Shown here: one piece after another, positions 33,328 through 45,420 of the stretch | Layout of the letters: every line of letters starts with the position of its first letter | How positions within the stretch are numbered: the first letter of the stretch is position 1 | The notes under the pieces: model-generated | The model's input: only the letters and a program-made list of their open reading frames with translations | Databases searched by the model: none | Told to the model about the DNA's origin: nothing | Source: Scalesia atractyloides | Lineage: Eukaryota; Streptophyta; Magnoliopsida; Asterales; Asteraceae | NCBI GenBank assembly: GCA_947069175.1 | Contig: CAMTDV010000007.1 | Coordinates: 50,301,681-50,365,680 of the forward strand | Direction: 5' to 3' | Length of the DNA: 64,000 nucleotides | Position numbers and translations under genes: made by a program

Positions 33328-34560
33328 ATGCCACCAAGACGAAGAACCCCTCGCACTCGGAATGTAAACCAACCACAACCAATGCCTAGGAATGAGGCCG
33401 AATTGAACGCTTTGTTTAAACAAAGAATATCTCAGGCTCTAGCACAATACGAGGCCACCCGAAACGAAAGAAATAATGGTGGGATTGGTGGAACAGGCGG
33501 AACAGGTGGAAATGGTGGAACTGGTGGATCTAGAAGCCAGGGACAGGGCGGTTCCTCTAGCGGGAACCATGCGAATGGTAATATTCAGTTGTTATTACAA
33601 CTAAAATAATTCTTTTTAGTCTATTTGTTCGTTTCGTTATTTGCTCATTCATAATCTGTTTATAAACATTTTAGGGTCCGCCTACAAGCAGTTTTTGGAC
33701 TGCATGCCACTGAATTACGATGGCACCGGTGGTGCCGTGGCCTTTGTACGTTGGACGGAGAAAACAGACTCCATGCTCCGAAGGAGCAGATGTTCCCCAA
33801 ACCAGTAAGTCACTTTTATTACTGGTCTGTTCATTGATGAAGCACTTACATGATGGAACCTACAAGTGTAAACTCTGGTGATGACGTTGCTTATGCGATG
33901 ACTAGGGAGAGCTTGAAGGAAAGAATTAGAGAAAAATACTATTCAAGGGTTGAACTACAGGAACTGGAAACCGAGTTCTGGAACAGACATTGTGGGTTAT
34001 ACCTAGAGATTCCACGATCTGTCTCATGTGATACCGTACCTTGTAAGACCGGAGTTCAAGCGCATCGAGTGCTATATCTGGGGTTTAGTACCCGGAATCC
34101 ATAGCATGGTGACCGCGTCGAGCCCTGCTACCATTACTTCTGCTGTGATACTGGCTGTTAGCCTCACAGAAGATGCTGTGAGAATGAAGAAATCATTTGT
34201 AAAAGGGGCAGAAAAGAAAGAATCTCACGTCGAATCAGCAAGTGATGGAAAAAGGAAATATACTCACTTCAAGAAGGGTACACAGGTCAACTACAACAAC
34301 AACAATCACGCCAACCATTCCAACAACAACAATTGTAACAAGAGGAGAGTGGCAAATCAGCCAAGGGAAACAAGAGCTTTTGTAGCCACGACCACCGCTG
34401 GTCCAAATAAGTATGAAGGCCCCTATCCTAAATGCGACAAGTGCAAGTGTCCATTTGGGTGCTTGTCGGATTTCTAAGTGTGACAAGTGTGGCAAGGTTG
34501 GCCACCGTACTGAGACATGTTGGCAACGGCATGAAGGGGAGGAAACTGAAATGGTGTGGG
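33328..34560 (+). pseudogene. E6 gag with a probable intron (broken)
   Basis: Nucleocapsid polyprotein. Exon 1 (33328-33577) codes MPPRRRTPRTRNVNQPQPMP, a helical NALFKQRISQALAQYEATR and a Gly-rich run. After a 97 nt GT-AG intron (33578-33674) the frame continues into the capsid start (YKQFLDCMPLNYDGTGG). A stop at about 33807 follows. Later capsid pieces are LKERIREKYYSRVELQELE and, in another frame from 34028, IPYLVRPEFKRIECYIWGL and AVSLTEDAVRMKK. A first zinc knuckle, CDKCGKVGHRTETC, lies near 34480-34520. There are several stops and frameshifts. Order and motifs are standard for plant chromovirus gag. Confidence 0.82.
33578..33674 (+). other. Probable intron in E6 gag (97 nt)
   Basis: It starts AATG|GTAATATTCAG and ends ACATTTTAG|GGTCC and is T-rich throughout. 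Exon 1 ends one base into a codon; joining to GG after the AG gives GGG and keeps the gag frame, which then reads the capsid motif. Unspliced, the frame stops at about 33607. Confidence 0.65.
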
Positions 34561-35266
34561 TAATGGAAATGGGAATGGAGTTGGGCATGAGACTGGGTGC
34601 TATGGTTGTGGAGGCAAGGATCACTGGAAGAAAGATTTTCCCAAGGGAAATCAAGCTCGTGGGAGAGCTTTTGTGATCGGGGCAAAGGATGTGTGCCGAG
34701 ACCCTAACGTGGTCACTTGTACGTTCCCTATCAACAATCATTTTGCATCCATATTATTTGATACAAGTGCTGATTTTAGCTTTATTTCCATGGATTTTAA
34801 AAATATATTGGGTATAGAATCAAGTAAGCTAGATGTCCCCTATTCTATAGAGTTGGCAAACGGTAAATTAGTTGAGTTGAAGGAAATCATTAAAGGATGT
34901 CCGTTGGAGTTGGGTCAGCAAAAGTTCAACATCGATATCTTACCTGTTCAGTTAGGTAGCTTCGACGTAGTAGTCGGTATGGATTGGTTGTCCGACAACC
35001 GAGCCGAAGTCGTGTGTCATGAGAAGATTATTCGTATACCGCTACCGAACGGGGAGACCATTGTTATTCATGGGGAGAAACGCGACACACCCTTGCGGAT
35101 TATTAAATGTATGAAAAGTCAAAAGTGTCTACGGAAAGGTTGCGCAGCCTTCCTAGTACATGCGGTTGACAAGAAGGTCGAGGAGCCCAAGCTTAAAGAT
35201 AACTCTGTGGTGAAGAAATACCCTGAAGTCTTCCCTGAGGACTTGCCGAGATTACCACCACAATGA
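34561..35266 (+). pseudogene. E6 second zinc knuckle and aspartic protease
   Basis: One open frame to 35266. The knuckle reads CYGCGGKDHWKKDFPKG, with the last Cys replaced by Phe. The retropepsin domain follows: the active-site LFDSGAD motif is LFDTSAD here, keeping the Asp but changing the glycine to serine. The flap and C-terminal motif IDILPVQLGSFDVVVGMDWL is intact. It runs on to YPEVFPEDLPRLPP, the usual link to RT, where a TGA stops it. Viral-type proteases of this family cut gag-pol; the Gly-to-Ser change next to the catalytic Asp and the lost knuckle Cys make this copy unlikely to work. Confidence 0.87.
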
Positions 35267-36590
35267 CAAGTCTTCCCTGAGGTACCAGGAGCCGCACCCG
35301 TAGCCAAGTCTCCTTATCGTTTAGCACCTTCAAAGATGCAGGAGTTATCCACACAACTTCAAGAGTTGTTGGATAAGGGATTTATTCGACCAAGCTTTTC
35401 GCCTTATGAAGCTCCAGTCCTATTTGTGAAGAAAAAGGACGGAACATTCAGGATGTGTACAGATTACCTAGAGTTGAATAAGCTCTCTATTAAGAATCGG
35501 TACCACTACCGAGAATTAATGACTTGTTCGATCAGCTGCAAGGATCGAGTTTCTATTCCAAGATAGACTTAAAGTCTGGATATCACCAGCTGCGGATCCA
35601 GGAAGAGAGCATACCAAAGATGGCGTTTAGAACACGTTATGGTCACTACGAGTTTCTCGTTATGCCTATCAGCTTAACAAACTCACTGGCTGTTTTTATG
35701 GATTCAATGAATCGAGTGTGCAAGTTGTACCTCGACAAATTTGTGATAGTATTTATTGACGATATATTAATATATTCACGGTCGAAGGACGAGCACGAGC
35801 AACATTTGAGAGCCATCCTGGAGCTGTTGAAGAAAGAGAAACTTTACGCGTAGTTTTCTAAATGTGAGTTTTGGATTCGGGAAGCGCAATTTCTCGGGCT
35901 TGTAGTAAACGAGAAAGGTATTCATATAGACCCATCAAAGATAGAAGCAATCAAGAATTGGGAGGCGCCCAAAACACCAACCTAGGTTCGACAATTTTTG
36001 GGTTTAGCAGGTTATTATCGTACATTTATTGAGAACTTTTTCAAAGTTGCTCAACTGCTAAACTCACTCACGCAAAAAGACAAGAAGTTCGATTGGGGGG
36101 AGAAAAACAAAAAGAGGCGTTTCAACTCCTAAAGGATAAGTTTTGTGCTGCATCAATTCTATCACTCCCTGAAGGTGCCGATGACTTCGTGGTATACTGT
36201 AATGCTTCGTATCAAGGATTAGGTTGTGTGCTTATGCAACGGGAAAAAGTCATCGCATATGCATCACGCCAACTAAAGGTGCATGAGAAGAACTACACCA
36301 CGCATGACCTTGAGTTAGGTGCGGTGGTATTCGCTTTGAAGATATAGCGGCATTACTTATATGGTACTCAGTGTACTAAATTCACGGATCACACAAGTCT
36401 TCAGCATATATTTGATCAGAAAGAATTAAATATGTGCCAACGAAGTTGGGTTGAGTTGTTGAACCACCATGATTGCGAGATCAAGTACCATCCGGGCAAG
36501 GCAAACGTTGTAGCAGATGCCTTGAGCCATAAGGAACGAATTAAAACCTTAAGGGTTCGAGCGCTAGAGATGACAATTTGAACGAACCTT
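35267..36590 (+). pseudogene. E6 reverse transcriptase-RNase H (broken)
   Basis: RT begins KSPYRLAPSKMQELSTQLQE and GFIRPSFSPYEAPVLFVKKK (35336-35566). The frame shifts at about 35510, then FYSKIDLKSGYHQLRIQE (motif A) and the catalytic FIDDILIYSRS near 35755 with both Asp kept. A TAG ends this frame at 35851-35853. The thumb (LGLVVNEKGIHIDPSKIEAI-like words) continues with a further TAG near 35983. The RNase H domain (36093-36347) has YCNASYQGLGCVL, where the family's first catalytic Asp (YCDAS) is Asn. Then YASRQLKVHEKNYTTHDLEL, a stop near 36345, and the tail to VVADALSHKE. Confidence 0.87.
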
Positions 36591-38029
36591 AGCACTCAGA
36601 TTCATGACGCGCAAGTAGAAGCAATCAAAGAAGAACATATTCGAGCGGAATTTCTCCAAGGTATGGAGAAGCAATTAGTGCCAAAAGAAGATGGAACTTT
36701 ATACCCTATGGGACGAATTTGGGTTCCACTTTTTAGCGGACTTCGGGAAGTTGTGTTGGATGAGGCACACAAGTCTAAGTACTAAATCCATCCTAGATCG
36801 GATAAAATGTACCAAGATTTGAAGGAATATTATTGGTGGCCTAACCTCAAAAGCGACATTGCGACTTATGTCGGTAAATGTTTAACTTGCACAAAAATTA
36901 AGGCCGAGTATCAGAAGCCCTCGGGATTGTTACAACAACCCGAGATCCCCGTGTGGAAATGAGAGCAAATATCCATGGACTTTATTACAAAATTACCCAG
37001 AACCTCAAGAGGTCACGACATGATTTGGGTAAGAGTGGATAGATTGACAAAGTCCGCACATTTTCTGCCAATTCACGAGAAAGACAGCACAAAAAAATTA
37101 GCCGAGTTATATCTTAGAGAAATAGTGGCTCGTCATGGACTGCCTATTTCTATCATCTCGGACCGAGATGGTCGTTTTGTGTCATGAATTTGGCAATCTT
37201 TTCAAAAGGCCTTTGGATCTTGACTAGATCTAAACATGGCCTTCCATCCACAAACCGACGACCAGAGTGAACGGACCATCCAAATGATGAAGACATGTTT
37301 CGTGCATGTGATGGATCTAGGCGGCAATTGGGATACTCACCTACCTTTGGTGGAGTTCTCCTATAACAATAGTTACCACACAAGCATACAAGCCGCACCG
37401 TTCGAAGTTGTTTACGGACGAAAATGTCTTTCTCCGCTATGTTTGGTGGAAGTTGGCGACAAACAATTAGTTGGTCCTGAATTAGTCCAAGAGACTACCG
37501 ATAGGATATTTCAAATCCGAGACCGTATTAAGGCGGCTCGTGATCGACAAAAGAGCTACGAAGACAAGAGAAGAAAACCATTATCTTTCGAGGTCGGAGA
37601 CAAGGTTTTATTGAAAGTCTCGCTTTGAAAGGCGTAGCCTGATTTGGTAAGCGCGGGAAGCTTAATCCGCGGTACATCGGACCATTTGAAATTTTGGTAA
37701 AGGCTGGTACCGTTGCCTACAAGTTGAAATTACCTGATGAACTTAGTAGTGTACATGACACTTTCCATGTGTCAAATCTCAAGAAGAGACTAACGCAAGA
37801 AATAGTTAGCATCCCTGTGGAAGAGATTCATATAGACGATAAGCTCCAATTTACTAAAGAACCTGTTGAGGTTATGGACTGGAAGGTCTAGAAAACTAGG
37901 AGAAGTCGTATCAAGTTAGTCAAAGTTCGTTGGAACTCAAGACATGGACCCGAGTATACTTGGGAACGTGGGGATCAAATCAAAGCCAAATACCCTCACC
38001 TGTTTGAGAAGACTCCTGCAAATGGATGA
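36591..38029 (+). pseudogene. E6 integrase and chromodomain-like tail (broken)
   Basis: The zinc-binding region (about 36740-36900) reads MYQDLKEYYWWPNLK and CLTC, with a TAA at about 36782. The core (36975-37628) has all three catalytic residues: D in WVRVDRLTK, D in IISDRDGRF and E in DDQSERTIQ. A TGA at 37185-37187 and another near 37220 interrupt it. After SYNNSYHTSIQAAPFE and a basic KAARDRQKSYEDKRRKPL stretch, the frame shifts. The last part (37694-38029) carries YKLKLPDELSSVHDTFHVSN and the chromodomain-like end IKLVKVRWNSRHGPEYTWE, with a TAG at 37889-37891. Chromovirus integrases of this type target heterochromatin (family knowledge). Confidence 0.88.
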
Positions 38030-38061
38030 CTCAGCTTGAATTTCAGGACGAAATTCTTTTT

Positions 38062-38074
38062 AACCGGGGGAGTA
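38062..38074 (+). other. E6 polypurine tract
   Basis: AACCGGGGGAGTA directly before the 3' LTR start TGTGACAAC; it primes plus-strand synthesis. Confidence 0.85.
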
Positions 38075-41000
38075 TGTGACAACTGTCACTTTTGGATAAT
38101 TTTGTACATTTAAATAGTGAATTTTATGATATAATTATGTGTTTTGAACAACTAAACTGCATGAATTGCATGTCATAAATCTAAAAGGCTCACTGAATAC
38201 ATTACATGATGCACATTATTTGTTTAGTGGTTACCATTCACTAAGTAGCAATTCAGCAAAAAATACACAAGCTTTTGTAACATGCAGAAATAGTGTTAAA
38301 CATCATATAATACCTAAAAGGTACTAAAAGGATCAAATTGTCACAAAAACATATCATATCACATAAGTTTTGAAAGTTAACGTTTTAACTAACCGACAAC
38401 GAAACAAGCACCTGGACACAATCTGACACATCATATGAACTAGTTAACAATATTTTTACATCATACAACTAGTTAAAAGCATTAAACACGTTGTTTTTCT
38501 TGAAAATCCCTACAAGTTATTTAAACCTCCGTTTAAGGACCCATTAATGAATCTAGCACCCGTTAAGCAACCGAACATGAACTGGACATAAAATATAAAT
38601 TAATTAACCTTGTTTAACAATATTAAACTAGTGTGTGGCATCTTGTATCTCAAAATACATCAAAAACCCCTAATACATTAAACCCCCCTAACTAAGCCCC
38701 TAATTTCCTATACTTAACTAAACCAACTAACCTAGTTAACTACATCATCATCATTATCATGGACGGCCAACATGTGGGTCCCCCAAGCCCACATGTTGTC
38801 TAACCTTGGACACAAGATCTTGTGTGGAATTCTAGAACTTGGAGGATGCAAGGATTATAAGTTGTTATAAACTTCATCTTATCCGAACATTATCACAATG
38901 TTCACCAACCAAGATTACACTCCACCTTCTTCTTCTCCTTGTTCTTACCTCACAGCCACTAAACCACCTCCTTACCTCCATCTTCAAGTTATTTGCAAGC
39001 CATTCCAAGCATATCCTAAGGTGTCTAAAGGCTATTCTAGAAGGTGCTAAGAATTGCAAGTTCAAGGACCTCTCTAGGAAGCTTTTATCCACCAACTTTG
39101 CATCATCTTCTTCAACTAGTTCGTCTTGTCACTTTCCTAGCCACAAGAGCTAGTAGTTAGCCTCCAAATCTTTCATTTGATGTCTTGTAACTAGTGTATT
39201 GTTAATATATAGGTTACATCATCCAAAAGTAACACCTTTAAAAGATGAACACATGAACTAGTGACTTGATCTAAAAAAATATGAACATATAATGAAGATG
39301 TAATGAAGATGTAAATGTTTATTTTGTGCTATGGATGATATCCATCATATGTATACTTGATAGAAATATAAATCTAACAAGTACACACTTGGATCTTAGA
39401 AGATCCATGATCAAAGAATTGATGAACTTGTTATGTGTAACAACTGGACTATTTAAAATGGATAAAATGATGTATCATGTTCTTAAAATGTTGGATGATC
39501 AAGTGGTTAAAATGACAAAGGTCTTGATGAACATGTTTTAACAAAACAGATGAATTTGTAAACATGATTAAAGTTATTTGTGATGTTTTCTAATAATAAA
39601 TGTAAAGAAATTGTTAAAAATGATTTCAAACAAAGTTAGTAAATATTAGCAACCAAACTCATTTTTAAAGATGTATGAACATTTTAAACACAAAGTTAAA
39701 AGACTACATGATTTGTTAAATTTTCTAGTTCATCATAACCCAAAGATGCATATATTATACTTGTTGAGATTATTGGGAACAAATTGATGAGTTTTGAAGC
39801 TTAAACACATGTTTTAAAACATGGGAAACCTCCTAAATCTAGGGAGACTATGGCAAAATTTTTATAAAATTTAAACACTTAGAAAAATATATGTTTATAA
39901 AGTTCATACAGGTAAACTTGTTTAAAAACCATAAACATAAAAATACCCATGTTTTTGTAAAAAATATACGTTCAAGAAGTCATGGTTTTTCTAAAAATAA
40001 AAATGGATATAAATATAGATTTTTGGGAAAATATATATTTAGTGACCATAAGAATCACAAGTTATGTGTATATTGTTTGTATTAGTTATATATATAAAGT
40101 TAGGGACTCGAAGATAATATACACAAACAAATACAATAATAAGTGAGAAACAAATAATTACAAAAATAAATATACATATCCATAACCATACATGGAGACA
40201 AATATGGACATAATGGACATTCAGGCTATATGCGGATTACGGACTAAAAATATATAATATATGGGAGCTTGGTAAGTCGTATTTTCTAAACCGAACAACT
40301 GATAAAATATATTTTTACAAGTATATATATTAAACCATATCTTGGCGATACTAAAAATATATTCTTTTTGAAGTGTATAATAAAATATATATTTCATAAA
40401 CCTTCTAAAAATATACTATTTTGGTGGAAACTAAAAATATATATTTTTCTAGAACTAATCTTAAAAATATGTATTATCTTGGGATACATACACTTACCAA
40501 GCATAATAATACATATACTAAATTGGATATATCTTAAAATTATATATTTATACACACAAAAGTGGGGGTAATAAATACAAGAAAAATATGTATTCCTATA
40601 CGTACAAATACATGCCAACATATATCACTAACATTTAGTGAAAATACCATTGTACAAGTATTATACACAACTATGGAAATACAACTCTAAGGACACAAAT
40701 ACTCACAATACAAGTATATCTATACTTGGGAAGATACATAAGTATAATACTTAACAATTTCAACATTTGGTCATGTGAACCATAAAACCTATGCACATGA
40801 ATAATTATATATCCATACATGTTAAAAAAATATTATTTTTAAAAAAAATCCATTGTAATTACAAAATGTTATATAATATAGTGCATACAAATAATACAAG
40901 TAATACTATTTTAACTAACACATTGATCTTGGAATTATATGTAATTAAGAAGAATTATACATCGAACATATCCGACGATGGTATCGTCGAGGCAAACGGG

Positions 41001-42203
41001 TGGAACCCGACTATGAGAAGTCATGAAACATATACATTTTACTCGTGTGAGGCACGGAGGTTAACAGGCTAGGCTCGTGCATGCAACACTTGAGATGCAA
41101 GGATATATATATATATATATATATTGACGTAATGCACCGAAGATACATTGCAGCTGACATCATGCACCGAAATATACCTTAGCTGACATCATACACCAAA
41201 AACGCATCTCAGTGGGCATCGTACACTAAAAATGAATCTAAACTAAACAAAACACTGAACAAGTCTTAACAAATATTTAAGACAAGAGACATTAACATGA
41301 ATCATTACAAAGACCAAAGTGTTTAACAAAACCTAACGTGTTTGTAGGTTGTGAACGAACCCAAGGAAAGGTATTTGAGTTAATCAGTGAAAGCAGAAAG
41401 CAAACCAATGAGTTCATGTCCCCCTTTTCATCTTAAATGTTTTACAGTTTTACAACTATCGGGGGTGGAATACATGTCTATGGTATGATAAGCTAGGGAA
41501 TGAAATAACTAGATCATGTGCGAATAGGGTGAACTTAAGCACCATTAGTGTTGTTTAAGACCACGGTACAAAGATTAGATCTAGCGGGTGTTGGCGAGCC
41601 ACACTCTTGGTCATGGACCCACACGGAAGAATGCATTTGTCGTCCCAGTCGAGGTTAATCGACAGAAATCGTCTAGGTTTGGATGCTTCCTATGTCGACA
41701 CGCATATTAATCCTTGCAAAATAGTAATGATCATGATTTCATTGAAGCTTTACATACCGGGTTTTGATACAAATACTTCATACATTTTATGGATTCAACT
41801 CAAACAGTTAAAACACATGAACTCGCTAACTTTTGTTGATTTTCAACTTACCATGTATTTCAGGTAATTAGTGGATCTATGCAAGGAGTTTCAGACAAGA
41901 AAACAAGTACCAAGTCTCCATTGCCATCTTTTGAAGGAGTTGCCCATATATCCCGCCTCTTGTGGTTATATAAGGGTTAAAACCTTAGTATTTAAAACTT
42001 GCGTTTTGATTATGTAATCCTTTGACAATCTAATCTCATTTCATGGTTTGTAAACCAAATACTCAACCTATGTTGCGTTTTGAAAACTAAATCACTAATG
42101 GCATTGGAGTTTGTTTTATTCATTTAATATGTTCACTTATGTTGTATGCAATGAGAATCAATCAGATCACACCGCGCGCTTCCGCCTAGGAGCAGGTGTG
42201 ACA
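38075..42203 (+). mobile_element. E6 3' LTR (4129 bp)
   Basis: It runs from TGTGACAACTGTCAC to GGTGTGACA. It keeps the canonical TG start that the 5' LTR has lost. It lacks the roughly 190 bp present near 27417-27610 in its partner, and its TA run (41103-41125) is longer. Confidence 0.9.
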
Positions 42204-42208
42204 CATAC
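42204..42208. repeat. Target-site duplication CATAC, right copy (E6)
   Basis: Follows the E6 3' LTR end GTGTGACA and matches 27244-27248. Confidence 0.9.
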
Positions 42209-42560
42209 AAAGTAACATTTGCATACAATGGAACAATTTGCATATACAAAGTAACATTTCCATATACAATGATGCAAATGTATACAATGGAACAATTTAC
42301 ATATACAAAGTAACATTTGCATACAACAGAACAATTTGCATATACAAGGTAACATTTGCATATACAATGGTGCAAATGTATACAACGGAACAATTTGCAT
42401 ATTCAAAGTAACGTTTGCATATTCAAACTAACATTTGCACATACGAAGTAACATATGCACATACAAAGTGACATTTGCATACAGCAGAACAATTTTCATA
42501 TTCAAAGTAACATTTACATATACAATAGTGCAAATGCATACAATGGAACAATTTGCATAT
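42209..42560. repeat. E5 LTR minisatellite, right block
   Basis: Continuation of the array at 26985-27243, with the same CAAAGTAACATTTGCATA and GGAACAATTTGCATAT words. Confidence 0.85.
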
Positions 42561-43360
42561 AGTAAGGTTTCCAAACAAACAAAGACAAGTCTTAATACAC
42601 ATTCAAGATGGAAGACTTGTACATAGATTATACATAGACCTAAGAGTCTAACGGATTTAGGACACTTGTAGGTTGTATTGCGAGACAAGGAAACCACACG
42701 TGACTCTATCACGCATTTAAGGACGCAATTTTGTGAGTTCATGTCTCCTCTTTTAGACGCTTTCTAGTTTTAAGCATTCAGGGGAGATACATGTACAAGT
42801 GGTATGATAAGCTACAAAATGGAACAACATAGATCATGTGCAAATAGGGTGGTCTTAAGCACCATTAATCATCATTAGACTGAGGAACGGAACGGGTAGA
42901 TCTATTGGGATCTATTATGTTTTGGCGAGCCCCACTCTTGGTTTTAGACCCGCACAGAAGATTGCTTTTGTATCCCAGTCGAGGGTAATCGACACAAAGT
43001 CGTCAAGGGTTGGATTGCTTCCTATGTCGACACACATATTAATATCCTTGCAAAACATTAATGATCATCGATTTCATAGACGCTTTTGCATACCGTTTTC
43101 TATACAATTACAACTCATATCTCAATGATTAAATTGATACAACTAAAACACATGAACTCGCCAACTTTATGTTGATTTTTCACATGTTCTTTCTGAGGTT
43201 ACAAATTTCAAATTGTGGCATGGTTGGAATAGGATAACCCATGGGGATTCGAGTACTTAGCGTTGTTCACTTTTTAGAAGTCTTAGCATTTATATATTTC
43301 TGCTATGCAATGAAGATACTAATCAGATCACGCCCAACTCTGATATTGTAGGGTGTGATA
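42209..43360 (+). mobile_element. E5 LTR, right part
   Basis: The CAAAGTAACATTTGCATA minisatellite continues to about 42560. The rest follows the E6 LTR landmark by landmark (GTGGTATGATAAGCTA, ATCATGTGCAAATAGGGTG, CCCAGTCGAGGGTAATCGAC, TTCCTATGTCGACAC). The end is GGGTGTGATA, one base from the expected GTGTGACA. Confidence 0.75.
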
Positions 43361-43363
43361 GAT

Positions 43364-43375
43364 TTGTATCAGAGC
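43364..43375 (+). other. E5 primer-binding site (initiator tRNA-Met)
   Basis: TTGTATCAGAGC three bases after the LTR end, with one mismatch to TGGTATCAGAGC. It shows that this was a 5' LTR and not a solo LTR. Confidence 0.75.
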
Positions 43376-44606
43376 TATAGGTTTCTGTAGAGATACATAT
43401 AGGGACTTAGATTATTAAGACTTGGAATACATACAGAACGCCTAGGACTCGAATATGGGTTCCAACTGTCGCCAAAAAAATTAGTAAACATTTTGGTTTT
43501 AAACATACACTAGTGTTGTGTTTGATACATGGTACACGAAACATTACATATAGTCAGCAAAACTTTGAGAGTTTTAGGAACATGCATTTAGGCCTTTGTA
43601 AAACTTATGTGGAAATCCATTAAATGTCATTACTTAAGAACCACGACTATTAACTCGGGCAAACACCATTACCTATATCGTCCATGTTATTTTATTTACC
43701 CGAGCAGGTAACCTACGCCGAACAAAATATTGGTGCGCAAACATACATGAAATTCAACCTAGACATCAACAAATGTTCAAGTACATCATATACGACTTTT
43801 GAGGCAAGGCCTTTGAGAAAACACGATGGGGCTGTACAACAACTACACGAATCCGATCAATGGAGATCTACCGGCCAAGATGCAGAAACTCGACACTTAG
43901 CCCCTACAAGCAATATGAATCACACTGAGGTACATCCAAACACGATTTCACAACAATCAATACTTAGTCTAATGGAAATCACAATTATTGACATCACAAA
44001 AGAAGTCACATGTCTCTACATTCCCCCTACTTCATTAATGGATATTACGCCATGTTCAACATTCCATGGTAATGTCACTTAACAACAAATCATCACAGGA
44101 TATTCCAGGTAAAGTCCTCATATTTTGTTTATTGAAATTCCGACTTTTACATATAACAAGTAGATTTTCACACCTCTACTCCTCCTATTTGCATCCTTTC
44201 TTGACAAATTCATATGGTACGCATGCACTGTTTCTTACGCATGTGGTAATCTGATTCGTGAAGACCATGAGGGACTTCACTTCGAATGGTTGTTTCATCA
44301 GTAATTCAAATATTGTTTCGCTATCCTCAAATTATTGCATTGTGATCGAGATGACCTGCATTATTGTATGTGTTGATTCATTGATATCGACTCAACGAAT
44401 TTGTTGAAATTCCTTTTCTCTTCGAGTTATATAAATGGTTTTTTCGTTCTAACCATGTCAAAATTTCCTTGCCGATACATGTATTTATTGTTGGATTGTG
44501 CCTAAACCAAGTTCAATTGTTTGAGTTTACCCGTTGTATATATATTCAATTCAAGGTTCCATGATGTACTTAGGTCATCATATTCAAAAGATAATCTCAA
44601 CAAGCA
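43376..44606 (+). other. Non-coding internal region after the E5 primer site, left half
   Basis: No gag or pol motif. The open frames at 43684-44082 (132 codons) and 44066-44254 show no domain that I recognise. It is interrupted by E7 and continues at 60431. Confidence 0.55.
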
Positions 44607-44611
44607 CTTCA
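44607..44611. repeat. Target-site duplication CTTCA, left copy (E7)
   Basis: Directly left of the E7 5' LTR and repeated at 60426-60430. Confidence 0.9.
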
Positions 44612-44807
44612 TGTAACATCCGTCGAAAAATGGGGTTCTAAAACCTGCACCATTTTGTAATCAAGTTTATATTATAATCTATTTTTGTTATGTTTTTGTG
44701 TAACCCGTTTAAGAGTTTTGTTATATTAATAATATAAATTAATAAGTAATATTAAAGATAATAATAAATAAAATATATATAAAAGCTAATATCAAAAACA
44801 AAATAAA

Positions 44808-44880
44808 GAGGCAGACCGCGGGAATCGAACCCGGGTCTCACCTCTAACCAAACACATAACAAACCACTACACCACACCTC
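44808..44880 (-). repeat. tRNA-like 73 nt segment in the E7 5' LTR
   Basis: On the minus strand it has the size of a tRNA, a perfect A box (TGGTGTAGTGG, 44864-44874) and a perfect B box (GGTTCGATTCC, 44821-44831) at normal spacing, and GAGG...CCTC ends that can pair. The anticodon stem does not pair and only four acceptor pairs form, so I do not call a functional tRNA. The copy in the 3' LTR is at 58330-58402. Confidence 0.65.
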
Positions 44881-45156
44881 AACATCTGAAGTTAACTCAA
44901 CCGATTAATCTTTTATATTTCCTTCTTCTCGATCCTCTTCTTGAACTAAAACATTGCCACCAAGTATCAGTCAACGCGGTAATCACCCAAGGTTGCCATT
45001 TTAATGTAATTGACCGCGAAATCTACTCCTAGTCATGAACCTGGACTGAATTACGAGTCAAACCGCACTAAATTAAGATTGCAAGCAACTCGCCCCTACT
45101 CAATTTAAGCCGAAACCGCTGCAATTAACATTTAATCCTCTGCGATCTTCCTCAAC

Positions 45157-45164
45157 TATAAATA
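45157..45164 (+). promoter_or_regulatory. E7 5' LTR TATA box
   Basis: TATAAATA followed by GAGGCTTAGGGAACTC. The 3' LTR copy is TATAGATA (58678-58685). Confidence 0.6.
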
Positions 45165-45420
45165 GAGGCTTAGGGAACTCATTAGAATGCACCAACACAC
45201 TCCCAAAAGTTCTTGCAAATCTCTGTTCATCAGAAAGATTCACCGGAAACACTTACCATTCATCGGAATCTCACCGGAACATCAGAATACCTCTGATCGG
45301 TATAACCTTCATCCATTTCCTTTTATTTTAATTATATCGTGATTTCAACTTTCTGTTCAAATTGAAGAAGAAGATGAAACTGGGTCTCTGTTTAAATGAA
45401 TTATAAATGGTCTTAAAACC

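Larger units (their letters stand above)
27249..42203 (+). mobile_element. E6: complete Tekay/Del-like chromovirus (14,955 bp)
   Basis: A structurally complete Ty3/gypsy element: 5' LTR 27249-31468, tRNA-Met primer site 31472, an accessory ORF, gag, protease, RT-RNase H, integrase, chromodomain, polypurine tract 38062-38074, 3' LTR 38075-42203, and CATAC on both sides. The 5' LTR starts TATGAC instead of TGTGAC, one G-to-A change. All coding parts carry stops or frameshifts, so it is non-autonomous now. Placement in the Tekay/Del group is inferred from LTR length and the pol C-terminus. Confidence 0.92.

Noticed and set aside
43684..44254. Possible gag or accessory ORF after the E5 primer site
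   Set aside because: 132 and 62 codons without capsid, zinc-knuckle or coiled-coil features; left as non-coding interior.
44808..44880. A functional tRNA gene
   Set aside because: A and B boxes are perfect, but the anticodon stem does not pair, the acceptor stem has four pairs, and the would-be anticodon position reads TTA. Kept as a tRNA-like repeat.
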